64,000 nt of DNA from Actinoallomurus liliacearum (GTDB lineage: Bacteria > Actinomycetota > Actinomycetes > Streptosporangiales > Streptosporangiaceae): the NCBI RefSeq assembly GCF_039542035.1, contig NZ_BAABHJ010000027.1:310001-374000 (forward strand), written 5' to 3'. Each line of letters opens with the position of its first letter. The stretch's first letter is position 1. Below the pieces are notes generated by a model that ran no database searches, was not told the DNA's origin, and worked only from the letters and a program-made list of their open reading frames with translations. Positions 1-8,302 of this stretch are shown here, piece by piece. The position numbers and the translations under genes were made by a program.

Positions 1-147
1 GACGCCCTGCGTCGACAGGAACGATGAGTTCACCGCCGTCGTCACGGCGACGAGGACGATCAGCGCCGCGAGGATGCTCAGCTCCCGCGCGCGCAGGACG
101 GTGTCGACGAACCGGCGCCCGCCGGTGTCGGCGGTGATCGCTGCCAT
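1..147 (-). CDS. Sugar ABC transporter permease, N-terminal fragment (runs off left edge)
   Basis: Only the first 49 codons are inside the window. The ATG at 147 directly abuts the TAA stop of the ATPase gene (148-150), so the two are co-transcribed. The fragment has a short polar start, a basic stretch ending RARELS, and then a hydrophobic run (ILAALIVLVAVTTAV) that matches the first membrane helix of RbsC/RhaP-type permeases. The family forms the channel for ribose- or rhamnose-class sugars in the inner membrane. The neighbouring rhamnulokinase points to L-rhamnose, but substrate is inference. The rest of the gene, and probably the binding protein and rhamnose isomerase/aldolase, lie to the left. 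Confidence 0.8.
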   Translation of the reverse strand, partial: MAAITADTGGRRFVDTVLRARELSILAALIVLVAVTTAVNSSFLSTQGV

Positions 148-1659
148 TTACGCGGCCTCCTGTCGCGTACGGCCGGTCGCGGCGGCCATGACGGTCTCCT
201 CGGTGGCCTCTTCCCGGGGGATCTCGGCGGTGAGCCGGCCCTCGTGCATGACCAGCACCCGGTCGGCCATGCCGAGCACCTCCGGCAGGTCCGAGGAGAT
301 CATCAGGACCGCGAGGCCCTCGCCGGCCAGCTCGGACAGCAGCCGGTGCACCTCGGCCTTGGTACCGACGTCGATGCCGCGAGTGGGCTCATCGATGATC
401 AGCACCGAGGGCTCGGTGGACAGCCACTTGGCGAGGACCACCTTCTGCTGGTTGCCGCCGGACAGCACGCCGACGACGTCGCTGAGGCGGGCGTACTTCA
501 GCTGCAGCCGGATCGCCCAGTCGGCCGCCCGGTCGCGTTCGGCCTTCCGGGAGATGACCGGGCCGCGGCGCAGGGAGCGCAGCTGGGTGAGGCCGATGTT
601 GCGCTCGATCGTGCCGTCCATGACAAGGCCCTGCTGACGCCTGTCCTCGGGCACCAGGGCGAGCCCGGCCGACATCGCGGTGGTCGGGCTGCCGCCCGCC
701 AGCCGCACCTTGCCGACCTCGACGGCCCCGGCGTCGAAGCGGTCGATGCCGAAGATCGCGCGGGCGACCTCGCTGCGTCCCGCGCCGACCAGGCCGGCCA
801 GCGCGACGATCTCGCCGGACCGCACCTCGAAGGACACGTCGGTGAAGACGCCCTCCCGGGTGAGCCGGGAGACCTTCAGCACCGTCTCGCCGATCGTGGT
901 CTCCTGCTTGGGGTACAGCGTGTCGAGCTCCCGGCCGACCATCCGCTGGACGAGGTCGTCGGCGGTGAGCCCGTCGAGGGTCTCGGTGGAGATGTAGCGG
1001 CCGTCGCGCAGCGTCGTCACCCGGTGGCACAGCTCGAAGATCTCCTCCAGCCGGTGCGAGATGAACAGCAGCGCGCAGCCCTGGTCCTGAAGGGTGCGGG
1101 CGACGGTGAACAGGCGCGCGACCTCGTTGCCGGACAGCGCCGCCGTCGGCTCGTCCATGATGAGGACGCGGGCGTCCCGCGAGATCGCCTTGGCGATCTC
1201 CACGATCTGCTGGTCCGCGATGGACAGGCCGCGCGCGGGCCGGTCGGGGTCGAGGGCCACGCCCAGCCGGTCGAACAGCTTCGCCGTCTCGGCCCGGAGG
1301 GCGCGGCGGTCGATGCGGCGGAACCGGGAACGCGGCTGACGGCCCATGAAGATGTTCTCCGCGACCGACAGGTCGGGGAAGAGGGTGGGCTCCTGGTAGA
1401 TCACGGCGACGCCGGCCTGCTGTGCGTCGCCGGGACCGTGAAACTCGACGGGGCGGCCGTCCAGCAGCACCTGGCCCTGGTCGGGGCGGTGCACGCCCGC
1501 CAGGGTCTTCACGAGAGTGGACTTGCCCGCACCGTTCTCGCCGGCGAGCGCGTGGATCTCTCCGCCCCATAGCTCCAGGGAGACGTCCTGCAGAGCCCGC
1601 ACCGCGCCGAACGCCTTGCTGACGTCCTTCAGGGCGAGGATCGGAGGCGACTCGCTCAT
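148..1659 (-). CDS. Sugar ABC transporter ATP-binding protein (rhamnose/ribose type, two NBDs)
   Basis: A 503-residue protein of the RbsA/MglA/RhaT class that energises monosaccharide import from the cytoplasmic face. Two fused nucleotide-binding domains are visible. The first has a canonical Walker A (GENGAGKST, about residues 40-48), an ABC signature-like LSIADQQ and Walker B LIMDEPTAAL. The second has the degenerate Walker A GLVGAGRSE usual for this family and the signature LSGGNQQK. Length is normal for the family. The start codon ATG (1659-1657) overlaps the stop of a 23-codon leader ORF as ATGA, with AAGGAGG six bases upstream. A LacI-type operator-like site lies at 1753-1762. Rhamnose specificity is inferred from the rhamnulokinase downstream on the other strand. 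Confidence 0.93.
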   Translation of the reverse strand: MSESPPILALKDVSKAFGAVRALQDVSLELWGGEIHALAGENGAGKSTLVKTLAGVHRPDQGQVLLDGRPVEFHGPGDAQQAGVAVIYQEPTLFPDLSVAENIFMGRQPRSRFRRIDRRALRAETAKLFDRLGVALDPDRPARGLSIADQQIVEIAKAISRDARVLIMDEPTAALSGNEVARLFTVARTLQDQGCALLFISHRLEEIFELCHRVTTLRDGRYISTETLDGLTADDLVQRMVGRELDTLYPKQETTIGETVLKVSRLTREGVFTDVSFEVRSGEIVALAGLVGAGRSEVARAIFGIDRFDAGAVEVGKVRLAGGSPTTAMSAGLALVPEDRRQQGLVMDGTIERNIGLTQLRSLRRGPVISRKAERDRAADWAIRLQLKYARLSDVVGVLSGGNQQKVVLAKWLSTEPSVLIIDEPTRGIDVGTKAEVHRLLSELAGEGLAVLMISSDLPEVLGMADRVLVMHEGRLTAEIPREEATEETVMAAATGRTRQEAA

Positions 1660-1727
1660 GCGCCCTCCTTCGTCGGAGGAGTGACCAGGCGCGCTGTGCT
1701 TTCGATTCGCTCGCTCCGCTCGCTCAT
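1656..1727 (-). CDS. 23-residue coupled leader peptide, repeat copy 1
   Basis: Short ORF (24 codons with stop) that begins MSERSERI and ends LVTPPTKEGA. It has its own good Shine-Dalgarno (GGAGGAA, 4-5 bases before ATG 1727). Its last codons carry AAGGAGG, and its TGA overlaps the ATG of the sugar ABC ATPase as ATGA. Two other copies (5782-5853 and 15119-15190) are the same length, align without gaps and sit in the same position relative to the next gene. The architecture implies translational coupling: ribosomes ending on the leader re-start on the ATPase. No homologous family is known to me; the peptide itself may be functionless and the nucleotide layout the point. Confidence 0.7.
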   Translation of the reverse strand: MSERSERIESTARLVTPPTKEGA

Positions 1728-1752
1728 GCTTCCTCCGTGTGAACGGAATAAA

Positions 1753-1762
1753 AACGTTTTAA
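1753..1762. promoter_or_regulatory. Putative LacI-family operator, site 1
   Basis: AACGTTTTAA inside the palindrome AAAACGTTTT (1751-1760). It lies 26 bases upstream of the leader ORF of the sugar ABC operon, in the gap between that operon and the divergent LacI-type gene. The same ten bases, nine exactly, recur at 1933-1941, and all ten in inverse orientation at 3176-3185. A central CG flanked by A/T is typical of LacI-family operators. Confidence 0.55.
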
Positions 1763-1931
1763 CGTGATTGACCGAGGACGCTAGGTCTGTGAGCCGGGAC
1801 ACGTCAAGAGTCAGTTTTCGGCCGAACCCGGCCTCGCGACACTGAAACGCAGCCTGACCTGCGGATATCTCGACGAGATAACGGCCGGGTCACCGCCGGG
1901 TCGCGCCAAACGTCTCGACTCGGACTGTTGA

Positions 1932-1941
1932 CACGTTTTAA
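1932..1941. promoter_or_regulatory. Putative LacI-family operator, site 2, overlapping a TTGACA box
   Basis: CACGTTTTAA shares nine bases with site 1 and overlaps a TTGACA hexamer at 1928-1933 that could be the -35 box of the LacI-type gene (TTG start 1989). This fits autoregulation. The matching -10 is weak, so the promoter itself is less certain than the operator. Confidence 0.45.
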
Positions 1942-1988
1942 TACTGACGTCACAGTGAACGCCATCACATCTGGGAAGAGGTACGGCG

Positions 1989-2987
1989 TTGGTCACCGTG
2001 GGGATCAAGGAGGTCGCGCAGCGCGCGGGCGTGTCGCCGGGCACGGTCTCGAACGTGCTGAACCGGCCGGAACGCGTCGCCGCGACGACGCGGGCCCGGG
2101 TCCAGCAGGCCATCCGTGAGCTGGGCTTCGTCCGCAACGGCTCGGCCGCGACGCTGCGGGCCGGGCAGAGCCGGGCCATCGGCCTGGTGGTGCTCGACGT
2201 GGGCAACCCCTTCTTCGTCGAGGTCGCGCGGGGCGTCGAGGACGTCGTCAGCGACCGGGACCACGCGGTGATCCTCTGCAACTCCGGCGAGTCTCCCGGG
2301 CGCGAGGCGCGCAACCTGCGGGTCCTGGCCGAGCAGCGGGTCCGCGGCGTCCTGATCACGCCCGCCGACGAGGACCTGTCACTCCTGGAGGACCTGCGCG
2401 AGCGCGGCGTCGCCGTCGTCCTGGTCGACCACCCCGCGACCGGGGACGTGTGCTCGGTGTCCGTGGACGACGTCGCCGGCGGGGACCTGGCGGTGACCCA
2501 TCTACTGGACCGGGGCGCCGAGCGTCTCGCGTACGTCACCGGCCCGCTCGGCATCCGGCAGTGCACGGAGCGGCGCAAGGGCGCCCGGCGGGCGCTGCGC
2601 ACGGCGGGGCGGCCCGCCCGCGCCCTGGAGGACGTGGTGGTCCCCGAGATGAACGCGAGCGGCGGCAGGCTCGCCGCCGAGAAGCTCCTGGCCGGCGGCC
2701 TCCCCGACGCGATCTTCTGCGCGAACGACCTGCTGGCGCTCGGTGTGCTGCGCGCGCTGTCCCAGGCGGGCGTACGGGTGCCGGACGACGTCGCCCTCAT
2801 CGGCTACGACGACATCGAGTTCTCCTCCGCGGCGGCGGTGCCGCTCAGCTCCATCCGCCAGCCGACCTACCAGCTCGGCAAGATCGCCACCGAGCTCCTG
2901 CTCGAGGAGTGCGACGACCCCCGGGGCCACGCACACCAGCAGATCATGTTCCAGCCCGAGCTGGTCGTCCGCGAATCGAGCCGCTGA
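1989..2987 (+). CDS. LacI-family transcriptional regulator (rhamnose cluster)
   Basis: A 332-residue one-component repressor. An N-terminal helix-turn-helix (IKEVAQRAGVSPGTVSNVLN, about residues 6-25) and the hinge helix precede a periplasmic-binding-protein-like effector domain starting AIGLVVLDVGNPFF. The C-terminal part has the usual DVALIGYDD motif and a region ending SSIRQPTYQLG. The chosen start is TTG 1989 with AAGAGG seven bases upstream; GTG 1998 is a possible alternative. The gene lies divergent from the sugar ABC operon and one base ahead of lutA, so it probably controls both directions through the repeated AACGTTTTAA sites. The effector is likely rhamnose or a rhamnose intermediate, by context only. 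Confidence 0.88.
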   Translation: MVTVGIKEVAQRAGVSPGTVSNVLNRPERVAATTRARVQQAIRELGFVRNGSAATLRAGQSRAIGLVVLDVGNPFFVEVARGVEDVVSDRDHAVILCNSGESPGREARNLRVLAEQRVRGVLITPADEDLSLLEDLRERGVAVVLVDHPATGDVCSVSVDDVAGGDLAVTHLLDRGAERLAYVTGPLGIRQCTERRKGARRALRTAGRPARALEDVVVPEMNASGGRLAAEKLLAGGLPDAIFCANDLLALGVLRALSQAGVRVPDDVALIGYDDIEFSSAAAVPLSSIRQPTYQLGKIATELLLEECDDPRGHAHQQIMFQPELVVRESSR

Positions 2988-2988
2988 C

Positions 2989-3717
2989 ATGCGCATCGCC
3001 CTGTTCGTCACCTGTTTCAACGACACGCTCTACCCCGGAACCGGCAAGGCGGTCGTGACCCTGCTGGAGCGCCTGGGCCACGAGGTCGTCTTCCCCACGG
3101 CGCAGACGTGCTGCGGTCAGATGCACTACAACACCGGGTACGACCGGGAGTGCGGTCCGCTCGTCAAGGATTTCGTTAAAACGTTCCAATCGTTCGACGC
3201 GATCGTCGTCCCGTCGGCGTCCTGCGCGGGCATGATCAGGGAGAACCACCCGCGGGTGGCCCGGACGATCGGCGACGAGGGCCTGGCCAAGGAGGCCCGG
3301 TGGACCGGGGCGCGGGTCCACGAGCTGTCCGAACTGCTCGTCGACGTGCTCGGCGTCGAGGACGTCGGCGCGTACTTCCCGCACCGCGTCACCTACCACC
3401 CGACCTGTCACTCCCTGCGCGCCCTCGGCCTCGGGGACCGGCCGCTGCGCCTGCTGCGCGCCGTACGCGGCATCGACCTCGTCGAGCTCCCCGACGCGGC
3501 GGAGTGCTGCGGCTTCGGCGGCACCTTCGCGCTGAAGAACCCCGACGTGTCGGCCGCGATGGGCGCGGACAAGGTCTCCCGGATCCGGCAGACCGGCGCG
3601 GAGGTCGTCTGCGCGGCCGACAACTCCTGTCTCGCCCACATCGGCGGCCTGCTGTCCCGGCTGCGCACGGGCGTTCGGACCCTGCACCTGGCCGAGATCC
3701 TGGCGGCCACCGAGTGA
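2989..3717 (+). CDS. lutA: LutA-type Fe-S oxidoreductase subunit (L-lactate oxidation)
   Basis: A 242-residue protein with two CCG domains: CCGQ at residues 41-44 and CCGFGGTF at 173-180. These bind an iron-sulfur centre in the GlpC/LutA/HdrB families. With LutB and LutC it makes the cytoplasmic complex that oxidises L-lactate to pyruvate. The ATG is one base after the regulator stop. The reading frame carries an operator-like TTAAAACGTT at 3176-3185. Placement between a sugar LacI gene and rhamnulokinase suggests it consumes L-lactate made from L-lactaldehyde, the C3 product of rhamnulose-1-phosphate cleavage. Confidence 0.92.
   Translation: MRIALFVTCFNDTLYPGTGKAVVTLLERLGHEVVFPTAQTCCGQMHYNTGYDRECGPLVKDFVKTFQSFDAIVVPSASCAGMIRENHPRVARTIGDEGLAKEARWTGARVHELSELLVDVLGVEDVGAYFPHRVTYHPTCHSLRALGLGDRPLRLLRAVRGIDLVELPDAAECCGFGGTFALKNPDVSAAMGADKVSRIRQTGAEVVCAADNSCLAHIGGLLSRLRTGVRTLHLAEILAATE
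3176..3185. promoter_or_regulatory. Intragenic operator-like site in lutA, site 3
   Basis: TTAAAACGTT is the exact reverse complement of operator site 1 (AACGTTTTAA). It lies about 190 bases inside lutA, in an A/T-rich patch unusual for this gene. An intragenic auxiliary operator for looping is plausible because many LacI-family repressors are tetrameric. Chance occurrence cannot be excluded from one window. Confidence 0.35.
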
Positions 3718-3740
3718 ACGAGCGGATCGGCGAACCTCCC

Positions 3741-5174
3741 ATGTCCACTCCCCAGCGAACGGCCGGGTCCGGCGGGCGCATGCCGACGTACGTCGGGATG
3801 CCCGCCTTCCCGGAGGCCGCGCGCAGCGCCGTGCGCGACACGCGGCTGCGCCGGAACCTCGCGCACGCCACCACGACGATCCGCGCCAAGCGCGCCGCCG
3901 CCGTGAGCGAGCTGGCCGACTGGGCGGAGCTGCGCGAGACGGCCAAGCTCATCAAGGATCACACGATCGAGCACCTCGGCCACTACCTGCGGCTCCTGGA
4001 GGAGCAGGTGACGGCGCGCGGCGGCACCGTGCACTGGGCCCGGGACGCCGCCGAGGCGAACCGGATCGTCACCGATCTGATCAAGGCCACCGGCGAGACC
4101 GACGTCGTGAAGGTCAAGTCGATGGCCACCCAGGAGATCGGCCTGAACGAGGCGCTCGCCGCCGAGGGCATCCACGCGCACGAGACGGACCTGGCCGAGC
4201 TCATCGTCCAGCTCGGGAACGACCGCCCCTCGCACATCCTCGTCCCGGCGATCCACCGGGGCCGCGCCGAGATCCGCGAGATCTTCCGCCGGGAGATGCC
4301 GGGGGCGCCCGACGACCTGACCGACGAACCCGCCCGGCTGGCCGAGGCCGCCCGTACCCATCTGCGGGAGCGGTTCCTGGCCGCGAAGGTCGCCGTGTCC
4401 GGGGTGAACTTCGCGGTCGCCGAGACCGGGTCCCTCGTCGTGGTCGAGTCCGAGGGCAACGGCCGGATGTGCCTGACGCTCCCCGAGACGCTGATCTCGG
4501 TGATGGGCATCGAGAAGGTCGTGCCCGCCTGGCGGGACCTGGAGGTGTTCCTCCAGCTGCTGCCGCGCTCGTCGACCGCCGAGCGGATGAACCCCTACAC
4601 CTCGATCTGGTCGGGCGCGACCGAGGGCCAGACGTTCCACCTGGTCCTGGTCGACAACGGGCGTACGGCGACGCGCGCGGACGAGGTCGGCCGGCAGGCG
4701 CTGCGCTGCATCCGCTGCTCGGCCTGCCTCAACGTCTGTCCCGTCTACCAGCGCGCGGGCGGGCACGCGTACGGGTCGCCGTATCCGGGGCCGATCGGCG
4801 CGATCCTGTCGCCGCAACTGCGCGGATCCGGTTCGCCGGTCGACGACTCGCTGCCGTACGCCTCGACGCTGTGCGGCGCCTGCTACGAGGTCTGCCCGGT
4901 CGCCATCGACATCCCCGAGGTGCTCGTGCACCTGCGGTCGCGCGCCGTGCACGGCCGCGCGGAGAAGGCGGCCATGCGGTTCGCCGCCTGGACGCTGCGC
5001 TCCCCCACCCGGCTCGCCTTCGGGCAGCGCCTGGCGGGCACGGCCGGGCGGATTCTCGGCCGCGGGGGCGGTATCCGCCGGCTGCCGGGCCCCCTGACGC
5101 GCTGGACCGACACCCGTGACGCGCCCGTCCCCGCGAGGGAGACCTTCCGCGAATGGTGGGAAAAGCGATCGTGA
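3741..5174 (+). CDS. lutB: LutB-type Fe-S protein (L-lactate oxidation complex)
   Basis: A 477-residue subunit with an N-terminal LUD (DUF162) domain and a C-terminal 2[4Fe-4S] ferredoxin-like part. The clusters are visible as CIRCSACLNVCP (from about residue 323) and CGACYEVCP (about residue 377), the arrangement for electron transfer out of lactate. Start choice is uncertain. ATG 3741 is used here; GTG 3714 would overlap the lutA stop as GTGA, and ATG 3780 gives an N-terminus (PTYVGMPAFP) very like family members. The 3' end overlaps lutC by a GTGA junction at 5171-5174. Co-transcribed with lutA and lutC. Confidence 0.92.
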   Translation: MSTPQRTAGSGGRMPTYVGMPAFPEAARSAVRDTRLRRNLAHATTTIRAKRAAAVSELADWAELRETAKLIKDHTIEHLGHYLRLLEEQVTARGGTVHWARDAAEANRIVTDLIKATGETDVVKVKSMATQEIGLNEALAAEGIHAHETDLAELIVQLGNDRPSHILVPAIHRGRAEIREIFRREMPGAPDDLTDEPARLAEAARTHLRERFLAAKVAVSGVNFAVAETGSLVVVESEGNGRMCLTLPETLISVMGIEKVVPAWRDLEVFLQLLPRSSTAERMNPYTSIWSGATEGQTFHLVLVDNGRTATRADEVGRQALRCIRCSACLNVCPVYQRAGGHAYGSPYPGPIGAILSPQLRGSGSPVDDSLPYASTLCGACYEVCPVAIDIPEVLVHLRSRAVHGRAEKAAMRFAAWTLRSPTRLAFGQRLAGTAGRILGRGGGIRRLPGPLTRWTDTRDAPVPARETFREWWEKRS

Positions 5175-5785
5175 ACGCCCGCGAGGAGATCCTGCGGCGG
5201 CTCGGCGACGCGCCGGCGGACGCCGCCGCGTACGCCGCGCTGCCCCGGCCGTACCTCCGCCGCCATCACGACGGCGACGTGGTGGCCCTGTTCGCCGAGC
5301 GCGCCGCCGACTACCGCGCGGAGGTCCGCCGGATCGCCGCCGCGGACCTGCCCGGTGTGCTCGGCGAGCTGCGCGGCCGCTATGTCGCCCCGGACGGCCT
5401 GCCCGAGGCGTGGACGGCCGAGGTCGACGTCGTACGGGACGACCCGCCGGTGTCGGTGGCCGAGCTCGACGCCCTGGACGGGGTGATCACCGGCTGCGCG
5501 GCCGCCATCGCCGAGACCGGCACCGTCGTGCTCGACCACGGCCCGGGGCAGGGCCGCCGCGCGCTCACGCTCGTCCCGGACCACCACGTCGTCGTGGTCG
5601 AGGCCGCGCGGATCTCCGCGGACGTGCCCGAGGCGATCGAGGGCCTCTCCCCCGAGCGGCCGCTGACGTTCATCTCCGGTCCGTCGGCGACCAGCGACAT
5701 CGAGCTGTCCCGTGTCGAGGGCGTGCACGGCCCGCGCCGGCTGACCATCGTGATCACGGACGCCCCCCAGGAGCAGAGTCGATGA
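5171..5785 (+). CDS. lutC: LutC-type LUD-domain subunit (L-lactate oxidation complex)
   Basis: A 204-residue LUD-domain protein, the third subunit of the LutABC complex. The GTG start at 5171 overlaps the lutB stop (GTGA) and follows GTGGGA at a good distance; it gives an N-terminus NAREEILRRL typical of LutC. An in-frame ATG at 5153 is the alternative. The middle carries the conserved run AIAETGTVVLDHGPGQGRRA, and the C-terminus ends in a LTIVITDA strand. The stop overlaps the ATG of the second leader ORF (ATGA at 5782-5785), so translation continues into that leader and then into rhamnulokinase. Confidence 0.9.
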   Translation: MNAREEILRRLGDAPADAAAYAALPRPYLRRHHDGDVVALFAERAADYRAEVRRIAAADLPGVLGELRGRYVAPDGLPEAWTAEVDVVRDDPPVSVAELDALDGVITGCAAAIAETGTVVLDHGPGQGRRALTLVPDHHVVVVEAARISADVPEAIEGLSPERPLTFISGPSATSDIELSRVEGVHGPRRLTIVITDAPQEQSR

Positions 5786-5853
5786 CCGAGCGAAGCGAGG
5801 GAATCCGCAAGCACAGCATCTTGGTCATTCGACCGACGAAGGAGGTCTCATGA
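5782..5853 (+). CDS. 23-residue coupled leader peptide, repeat copy 2
   Basis: Begins MTERSEGI and ends LVIRPTKEVS. ATG 5782 overlaps the lutC stop (ATGA) and has AGGAG upstream inside lutC. Its own TGA overlaps the rhamnulokinase ATG (ATGA at 5850-5853), with AAGGAGG just before. Ungapped alignment with copies 1 and 3 keeps codons 1-6 and 14-24 nearly unchanged (ERSE, LV, PTKE) and lets codons 8-13 vary. Here the element is inserted between two genes of one pathway, coupled on both sides. Confidence 0.7.
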   Translation: MTERSEGIRKHSILVIRPTKEVS

Positions 5854-7277
5854 CGCCGCGTTCATTCGCCGCCGTGGACCTGGGCGCCTCCAGCGGGCGC
5901 GTGATGGTCGCCCGGGTGGGCGAGGACGAACTGACCCTCCGGGAGGCGCACCGCTTCCCGAACCGCCCCGTGCGCGCCGGCGGCACCCTCTACTGGGACG
6001 TGCTCGGCCTGTACGGGCACGTCCTGGACGGGTTGCGGGCCGCCGACGGGGTCGCCTCGATCGGCGTCGACTCCTGGGCCGTCGACTACGGGCTGCTCGA
6101 CCCCGCCGGGACCCTCCTGGGCAACCCGGTCCACTACCGGGACGACCGCGCCGACGGCGTCATGGACAAGGTGGTCGCCGAGCTGGGCGCGCAGACGCTG
6201 TACGACGTCGGCGGGCTGCAGTTCCTGCCGTTCAACACGGTGTACCAGCTGCTGTCGGCACCGGTGCCGGAGGCCGCCCGCACGCTCCTGATGATCCCGG
6301 ACCTGCTGGCGTACTGGCTGACGGGCGAGGCGGGCGCGGAGATGACCAACGCCTCGACGACCGGGCTGTACGACGTGCGCGCGGGCGACTGGGCGTACTC
6401 CCTCATCGAACGCCTCGGGCTGCCGACCGGGATCTTCCCGCCGCTGCGCCGGCCGGGCGACGTCATCGGCACGCTGCGGCCGGACGTCGCGGCCGAGACC
6501 GGACTGCCGGACGCGCTGCCCGTCACCGCGGTCGGCTCGCACGACACCGCCTCGGCCGTCCTGGCGGTCCCCGCCGAGCACGACCGCTTCGGCTACGTGT
6601 CGTGCGGCACCTGGTCGCTGGCCGGGGTGGAGCTCGACGCGCCGGTGCTGTCGGAGGAGAGCCGGGTCGCCGGGTTCACCAACGAGGTCGGGGTCGGCGG
6701 CACGATCCGCTACCTGCGCAACGTCATGGGGCTGTGGCTGCTGCAGGAGTCGCTGCGGACGTGGCGGGCCGAGGCGTCGCTGCCCGACCTGCTGGCCGCG
6801 GCGGCGGACGCACCGGCGTTCGCCGCGCTCGTCGACCCGGGTGACCAGGCGTTCCTCCCGCCGGGTGACATGCCCGCGCGGATCGCGGCGTACTGCGCGC
6901 GGACCGGCCAGCGGCCGCCGGAGGGACGGGCGGCGGTCGTCCGCTGCATCCTGGAGAGCCTCGCCCTCGGGCACCGCGCCGCGATCCGGGACGCCGCCCG
7001 GCTCTCCGGCAAGTCGGTCGAGGTCGTGCACATCGTCGGCGGCGGGGCGCGCAACGCGCTGCTGTGCCGGCTCACCGCGGACGCCTGCGGCCTGCCGGTC
7101 GTCGCCGGGCCCGTGGAGGCGACGGCGATCGGGAACGCTCTGGTGCAGGCCCGCGCGCACGGGTCGGCCGTCGAGCCGCGCGAGCTGGTGCGCCGGACGC
7201 AGGATCTGACCGTCTACCGCCCGCGCGGCGACGACGCCGCCTGGGACCGCGCCGCACGGCGAATCGGCCTTTCCTGA
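5850..7277 (+). CDS. rhaB: Rhamnulokinase (FGGY family)
   Basis: A 475-residue FGGY-family carbohydrate kinase that phosphorylates L-rhamnulose to rhamnulose-1-phosphate. The N-terminal phosphate motif AAVDLGASSGRV, the IGVDSWAVDYGLLD stretch and the substrate region GGLQFLPFNTVYQL are characteristic of RhaB. The second domain has the adenosine/phosphate motifs VGSHDTASAV and HIVGGGARNALLCRLTADACG. Length is normal. ATG 5850 is coupled to the leader ORF. It is the last gene of the lacI-lutABC-rhaB transcript. No isomerase or aldolase is in the window, so the pathway is completed elsewhere, possibly to the left with the transporter. Confidence 0.92.
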   Translation: MTPRSFAAVDLGASSGRVMVARVGEDELTLREAHRFPNRPVRAGGTLYWDVLGLYGHVLDGLRAADGVASIGVDSWAVDYGLLDPAGTLLGNPVHYRDDRADGVMDKVVAELGAQTLYDVGGLQFLPFNTVYQLLSAPVPEAARTLLMIPDLLAYWLTGEAGAEMTNASTTGLYDVRAGDWAYSLIERLGLPTGIFPPLRRPGDVIGTLRPDVAAETGLPDALPVTAVGSHDTASAVLAVPAEHDRFGYVSCGTWSLAGVELDAPVLSEESRVAGFTNEVGVGGTIRYLRNVMGLWLLQESLRTWRAEASLPDLLAAAADAPAFAALVDPGDQAFLPPGDMPARIAAYCARTGQRPPEGRAAVVRCILESLALGHRAAIRDAARLSGKSVEVVHIVGGGARNALLCRLTADACGLPVVAGPVEATAIGNALVQARAHGSAVEPRELVRRTQDLTVYRPRGDDAAWDRAARRIGLS

Positions 7278-7463
7278 TCACGGCCCGGGACCGTCACGGC
7301 TTCGGCCCGCTCGCCTTTCCGGACGGCCGGGTGCGCCCGCTCGTACCACACCATTCGGATCATCGATCCGGCGATGTATCCGCAGGTCGGAGGACTGAGG
7401 CGGTAAGTAGATCTTTTCCTGATCATTTGGACTAAAGACGGTATTTCCGTTTAAGGTCTGCCC

Positions 7464-8231
7464 ATGCGCTTTGCCGCCCCCGTTGCAATTTCTGCGTTTA
7501 TGATCGTCGGTCTGGCCTCCCCCGCATCAGCGATCACCAATGGATCTCCCGACGGAGAGGACCATCCGTCGGTCGGTGCCCTGATCGCCAACAGGCCGTA
7601 CCCCGACGGCACCTGGTCCTACTGCACCGGCACGCTCATCTCGCCGACGGTGTTCCTCACCGCGGCCCACTGCCGGGAGGGCAAGAAGGGCACCGCGCGG
7701 GTGGCCTTCTCCAGTCACTACAAGGCCGGGGACGCCGTCTACACCGGCCGGTACATACCGGACGAGCGCTATGACTCCGACGCCGACCGGTACGACATGG
7801 CCGTCGTGGTCTTCGACTCGCCGATCGCCGGCATCAAGCCCGCCAGCCTGCCCTCGAAGGACCTGCTGTCCCGGATGCGCGCCGACGGTTCGCTGAAGGA
7901 CGCCAAGTTCACGCCGGTCGGGTACGGGTCGCTCAACCCGTCCAAGGTGAAGCGCAAGATGAAGTTCGTCTACACCGACACCCGCAGCCGGACGTCGATC
8001 TCCTACCAGGGGCTCACCCACCGGTGGCTGAAGCTCCAGCCGGACCGCGGCGACGGCGGGACCTGCTTCGGCGACTCCGGCGGCCCCAACTTCCTCGGCA
8101 ACACCGACCTCCTGGTGGCCACCACCATCAGCGGGGACGACGACGCCTGCAAGGACACCAACTACGACTACCGCCTGGACTCCTCCCCGGCCCGGGAGTT
8201 CCTTGTCAGGTTCGTCAGCCTTCCCTCCTGA
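7464..8231 (+). CDS. Secreted trypsin-like serine protease (S1 family)
   Basis: A 255-residue secreted endopeptidase. A Sec signal peptide (AAPVAISAFMIVGLASPASA) precedes a mature start ITNG similar to activated trypsins. The catalytic triad is visible: His in FLTAAHC, Asp in DRYDMAVVVF, Ser in CFGDSGGP. Cysteine pairs around the His and Ser loops match disulfides of the family. ATG 7464 has AAGG upstream. A strong hairpin at 8251-8289 closes the transcript. The gene is alone on its transcript and its target is unknown. Confidence 0.9.
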   Translation: MRFAAPVAISAFMIVGLASPASAITNGSPDGEDHPSVGALIANRPYPDGTWSYCTGTLISPTVFLTAAHCREGKKGTARVAFSSHYKAGDAVYTGRYIPDERYDSDADRYDMAVVVFDSPIAGIKPASLPSKDLLSRMRADGSLKDAKFTPVGYGSLNPSKVKRKMKFVYTDTRSRTSISYQGLTHRWLKLQPDRGDGGTCFGDSGGPNFLGNTDLLVATTISGDDDACKDTNYDYRLDSSPAREFLVRFVSLPS

Positions 8232-8250
8232 CCCGGGCGGACGCCCGCTC

Positions 8251-8289
8251 CCGCGCCACCCCGCCGGCATCCCCGGCCGGGTGGCGCGG
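8251..8289 (+). terminator. Hairpin terminator after the trypsin-like protease
   Basis: Eleven-base perfect arms, CCGCGCCACCC and GGGTGGCGCGG, enclose a second GC stem. There is no T-run, as is common for actinobacterial terminators. It ends 13 bases before the next gene. Confidence 0.6.
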
Positions 8290-8302
8290 CCATACTGCGA
8301 TC

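Noticed and set aside
244..1572. Long plus-strand frame opposite the sugar ABC ATPase.
   Set aside because: It is antisense to a strong ABC ATPase with all motifs; it has no recognisable domain.
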